A stretch of DNA of 64,000 bases, taken from NCBI RefSeq assembly GCF_001411555.2, contig NC_049908.1, forward strand, positions 28,186,724-28,250,723, given 5' to 3'. A program made the translations under genes and the position numbers. The DNA comes from Juglans regia. Lineage: Eukaryota; Streptophyta; Magnoliopsida; Fagales; Juglandaceae. This document shows positions 59,665 to 64,000 of the stretch, in pieces. Position 1 is the stretch's first letter. Each line of letters begins with the position of its first letter. The notes beneath the pieces are model-generated. The model was given only the letters and a program-made list of their open reading frames with translations. It was not told the DNA's origin and did not search any database.

Positions 59665-60585
59665 TAGAGGTGATTTTTCTACTTGAATATGGCCGTAGTA
59701 ACACTATATCCTCTAAATATCGGACAGAAAAGACCTAGATGATAATAGCTAGCATTTAAAACTATGTCATATGTCTTGATCATTAAAATTGGACAAAGAG
59801 TAGTGCTATTGAAGAAGAGTGATAGATGGAGTGCAGTATCTTAATTCCAACAGCCTAATACAACAAGACAAATCGATTTAAAGGTCAGAAGTATATTTGC
59901 TCTAGAAATATGGTACTAGTCAGTAGAAGAAAGTTGCTTACTCAGCATTGAACCCACGCTGCCACTTGCTGATCTTAATGTCACTGATCATTCTATTCAT
60001 GGCTGGGTGCTTCACATGAGAGTGGGTTGGTCACTTTGTTTTCTTTTTCAGAGTGTTTGACTCTTTTGGAAAGAAAATCTTTGTGGGCGGTTGGATCATC
60101 ATGTGTGTCCCACTGATTGAGACTAGACCTAAGAGGATCAGGACCCACACAAACGCCCTCAAATCTCACTTCAAAGCATGCACTTCCCTTATGATTATAG
60201 TCACTCTTTTCACTTTTTCAAAATTGATTGGAGTTTTAGGGTGGGAAAGTAAGAAAATTGGTCTCACAAATATTTGTTTGTATCTGAAATGATATTCACT
60301 AGAATCATGTTTCTCTTTGATATCTTTCTTTGTGCTTGCAATTTAATGGCACCTCTATAAGATCTTGCAACAATTAGTAAGAATTTTTACCTTCTAATTA
60401 TGAGATTATTTACATGTTTTTGTGTCACGCGTCGATATCGATTAGACGGAAAGAAGCATGATTAATAGATAAGACTCATTATTATGGAATCATGCATTGT
60501 CACTAATTAGTCAAGACTATGGCAAGTATATATATATGAAGTAATATCTTTGGAGTGTCTTTTTGTAGACCCCTACCATGAATGA
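59665..60585. other. Intergenic, no gene recognised
   Basis: The frame at 60053-60292 is 79 codons without a family signature. AT-rich otherwise. Confidence 0.5.
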
Positions 60586-60814
60586 ATCGTTTGGATTGAG
60601 AAACACTCTCAACCCATCCCATCTCATCCCATCTCATTTCATGATCTTATCATTACAATTTTTTTAAATTTTTACACAAAATATAATAAATAATTCAATT
60701 TTTTCAAATTTCAAAACAATAATAATATTAAAAAATAATATTTTAACAATATTTTATTTAACTTTCAACTTTCATCTAAAACTATTTCATCTTATCTCAC
60801 TATCCAAGCAACTC
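60586..60814. mobile_element. Tourist-like MITE, ends approximate
   Basis: AATCGTTTGGATTGAGAAAC at the left, CTATCCAAGCAACTC at the right, typical CATCTCATCCCATCTC and AATAATATT core. Confidence 0.7.
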
Positions 60815-61688
60815 TTAAACAGATGGTCAGGAAAGGAAAGCCTTGGTAGTAATTAATAAGATCTTCAAAGACTTTATAGTGTATTAGAAAGAACCAATTA
60901 TAATGGACCCTCAAAGATCTCATGCATGAACCTTCAAGATTGAGAGAGAGAGAGAGAGATTGGAGGTAATGATGCTGGGTCATAATTCCACCAAGAAATT
61001 GAGAGAGACTGTTTGTTCTTGCAGGCCAAGGATTCTGAGGCCATTTTACATAGTTGAAACCATCACTATCAAAGCTAGTGATTGCTCCTCTAAAAGGAGG
61101 ATGATCATCTTCTGTGACGTGAAAATTAATAATCAAAAGTTGGATAATTTTATTTTATTTTATTTTTTAAATTTATTTTCCCTCCTATTAGATGAATGGA
61201 AAGTGTGGTTGAATTTAGAATAGCAATATGCATAGCTTTCTGAAATAGTAGGCGCCTAACTACGTCCATTATCCACTTCAACAGCTTTTTGCAGCCAACC
61301 CATGCATTCTCAAATCTCACGTGGGACATTTGGCGGATTTATCTCCAAATCACAATAAATATTTTTTAAAAAAAGTTAGAATCTTTTTGTACTAATTTCA
61401 ATCCCTTATTGAGTCTATATATTATATACAACTAAATGATCATGTCTTCCTTCTCTTCAATCTCATTCTTTTATATATAGTTCTAATTAATCTTTATATA
61501 TAGATCCTTGAAGGATAGAAAATTTGACTACACACACTTGTAGGGATTGAAGATTAGGTGAAGATGCCATTATTTTCTTAGAGCTACAACTAGTGTGCAA
61601 AATCCATGATTGTGATAAAAGAATGAGGTTTTGATGGCCTAGAGTTTGAACTTTATGCCTTAGAAATGGAAAGATATGGACGCAAGAG
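60815..61688. other. Intergenic, no gene recognised
   Basis: A (GA)n tract lies at 60942-60959. Short frames near 60792-61223 have no family signature. Confidence 0.5.
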
Positions 61689-61958
61689 GGTTCGTTTGGA
61701 TAGTGAGATAAGATGAGATGGTTTTAGATGACATGACAAGCAATAAGGTCTTTTCAGCGCTCAAAATAGTTGCAAAAACTCCCTAAAATCGCTGCAATTG
61801 ATTATTTCTGACAATTTTTCAATATTGTTAGAATATAATTTTTTAATATTATTATTGTTTTAAGATTTAAAAAAATTGAATTGTTTATTATATTTTATGT
61901 GAAAATTTGAAAAAATTGTAATTATGAGATGAAACCATTTCTGTATCCAAACAAGGCC
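61689..61958. mobile_element. Tourist-like MITE with a foreign central block
   Basis: GGTTCGTTTGGATAGTGAG at the left and GTATCCAAACAAGGCC at the right are family ends. About 61731-61822 inside is foreign and includes AAATCGCTGCAATTG, a motif shared with the CACTA remnant at 31089-31440. Confidence 0.6.
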
Positions 61959-62580
61959 TGAATTATTTGAATAAATTTCTCAAGCAATATTAAATGGTCA
62001 ACAAATATTATAGTCTATTTGATATATTTATCGACATCTCTTTTAGTTTAGGTACTAAAATTTGATCAATAACTCTAGAATTAGAACTTTGTTTAAAAAA
62101 AATACCACATACATCTTCCACAACCAATGGAAACAAAATTAAATGAACTTAAAAAAAAAAGTAAAAATGGATGCTTCCTTCATAAGATACATCCATCATG
62201 ACTTTCTAACTAGATAAGCATTAACTCTAAATTAATTATGCTTACCACAAACTAGGGAAAAAAACAATACTATATAATTTTTTAGTCATTCTATTCATAA
62301 GCTGGTATGAGAATACATTATAGATGTGTCACAAATTGATTTGCAAATTAAATTTGTGAATTTTTCATATAAATCAAATCATGTCATATCAGGAATATCG
62401 AATGTGTGTAAAGCATGAGCTTATCACTTGTGAATAAGATTTTCTTGTTAATTTTGTTTTGGGTTCTTTTAAGCAAATATATCTATAAATAAGGCTGATC
62501 ACAACAATATAAGACAACCCACTAATTATTGTAAAACGTTTTTTATATTTTTTTATAAAATTCATTTCAGAGTAGAGTAG

Positions 62581-62621
<41 letters not shown>

Positions 62622-63848
62622 ACGTATGTACTAATGGTAAACTGGTAAGTTACTTGTTAAGTAACAAGTCAATTGCGACTTAAATTTGCATTGTGTACGT
62701 ACATACATGACTTCGATTTCTATTAGAGCAAACTATCAAAGGGGCTTCTTATAATTGGAAGCTTTTTGAGGCATTCATGATATATAGTAGTTTTTTAACA
62801 TCCAAAGATAATTTATAATAAACTTCTTAATAAAAAAAAAATTCTCAATATATATAACTTGAACCCTATATCTTGATCTTGAAAGCTTTCTAAAGAATTC
62901 AATAAATCCCAATTGGATATTTTCAAAGTTTTGAGGCTTTTATCAAATTGCGACTTAGACTATATGTTTTAAAAAAAAAAAAAAAGATGACGGTACTCCA
63001 ATTTTATTAAAAATCCTCACTAATGACAAAAAAAACCGTGATTACAAAATAAATACACGGAGGATTGCTAATTGTCGTTACCCTAAAAAAATATGTTATT
63101 CTTAAAGACCCTCAACCATGAGCACATGATTGTTTCCAACTCAGTCTGACATCTCATTCTTATCCACAGTCTAAGTCATGAACATGAAGCAGCTGCATGC
63201 AAGCTCCCCTAATATATATGATCATCACCATCCTCTAGCTCTTAAAAATAATTAATTATTACTTCCGATTATAATACACAACATACCCTCACTTTTCACA
63301 GCTCCCACGTTACAAACATTACTTATCCACTGTCACTTATATATTTCTTTAATTTATAGGAGTAAAAATATATAAAAAAAATTAAAATTGAAATGAGACA
63401 ACCTGACCGAGGGTAACCCGGTCCGGCTGTAGGCTCAGTTTTAAAATTCGGATTCCGATCTAGGAATACCTGAGTTTTCGGGCCGGGACCAGGAGGAACA
63501 GTACTAGAGATAAGAGATTCAAAATAAAAACTTAAAAAAAAATCATATTTTTAATGAATTGATATCGCATTCGTGGAAGCAAAATAGATTATAAAATAAT
63601 TATAGTATAATAGTCATTTCTTAATTATTTATGTTGCCATCATGTAAAGGCAAGAGTTAAAAGCTAGCTAGCTAGCAGCCTCCAATTGTTCTCATTTTAT
63701 TCTCATGTCTTAAAAGCATTAAAAAATTAGGAAAAAACTTTGATTATGACCTAAAAGATCACTCAAGTTGATCGTTCAGTGTCATGATATCATAAAATAA
63801 GTACTTATAATAATGATATCTAAATTTCCCAATCTTCACCCTGGCCCC

Positions 63849-63895
<47 letters not shown>

Positions 63896-64000
63896 GGGAG
63901 TTAGAGCTCACAAATTTCTCAACCATTTCTCTTTAATTCACAACTTTATTAAACAAAACTGCTATATATTTTTATCAAACAACACTAACATAATATAAGA
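61959..64000. other. Intergenic right end with AT microsatellites
   Basis: (AT)n tracts at 62583-62617 and about 63849-63892. A short CCCGGTCCGG-rich patch at 63411-63500 recalls the hAT-like elements. No gene or RNA is supported. Confidence 0.6.

Noticed and set aside
1..64000. CRISPR arrays, operons, riboswitches, bacterial-type systems
   Set aside because: The window is plant nuclear DNA; no array of equal repeats and spacers and no polycistronic layout is seen.

Overview
This window is nuclear DNA from a flowering plant, most likely a woody eudicot. Genes are split by many short AT-rich introns, the protein products are plant families, and the gaps are packed with small DNA transposons, SINEs, LINE remnants and Copia remnants. 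The abundant small element whose ends read like GGCCTTGTTTGGATAG, with GAGATGAGATG-type internal sequence, recalls Fagales genomes (walnut, hickory, oak). That placement is an inference from memory and was not tested.

Four intact-looking host genes are present. (1) 4870-11345, plus strand, 12 coding exons: an RPAP3-like TPR co-chaperone (about 470 aa) with the RPAP3 C-terminal domain, using one GC-AG intron. (2) 17976-28104, plus strand, 19 coding exons: an EFR3-like / SEMI-ROLLED LEAF2-type armadillo scaffold (about 1004 aa) with a cysteine-rich N-terminus suited to lipid anchoring. (3) 29756-30721, minus strand, one exon: nicotianamine synthase (321 aa), whose TATA box decides the start codon. 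(4) 37352-45717, minus strand, two exons split by a 7.6 kb intron: a 262-aa membrane-anchored protein of a family I cannot name. These are unrelated housekeeping or metal-homeostasis genes and do not form a pathway cluster.

The left edge (1-4869) holds the last exon of a GRF zinc-finger gene next to a perfect 98 bp tandem duplication, a hAT-like element with an 8 bp target duplication, and several MITEs. The intron of gene 4 contains a complete but dead 5.8 kb LINE (39297-45104) bounded by a perfect 16 bp target-site duplication. Its premature stops are all explicable as C-to-T decay, and a MITE with a TTA duplication sits inside it. From 47.9 to 56.5 kb lie a LINE tail, a SINE-like unit and two direct copies of a gag-only Copia remnant. 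From 56.8 to 58.5 kb there is a decayed but intron-containing fragment of a mitochondrial/peroxisomal-type Lon protease gene, split by two SINE-like insertions. The right end (58.5-64 kb) is repeat-rich intergenic DNA.

I saw no unmistakably new biological system. The most informative signals are tiny LINE tail-only insertions (a 21 bp insert with a 17 bp perfect duplication and a 27 bp insert with a 15 bp one), the Lon gene relic, the datable order of insertions inside the big LINE, a duplicated scrap of exon 16 inside the next EFR3 intron, and the uncharacterised glycine-rich membrane protein. Splice sites were placed by eye from GT/GC-AG rules, continuous frame and family knowledge. No alignment or transcript data were available.
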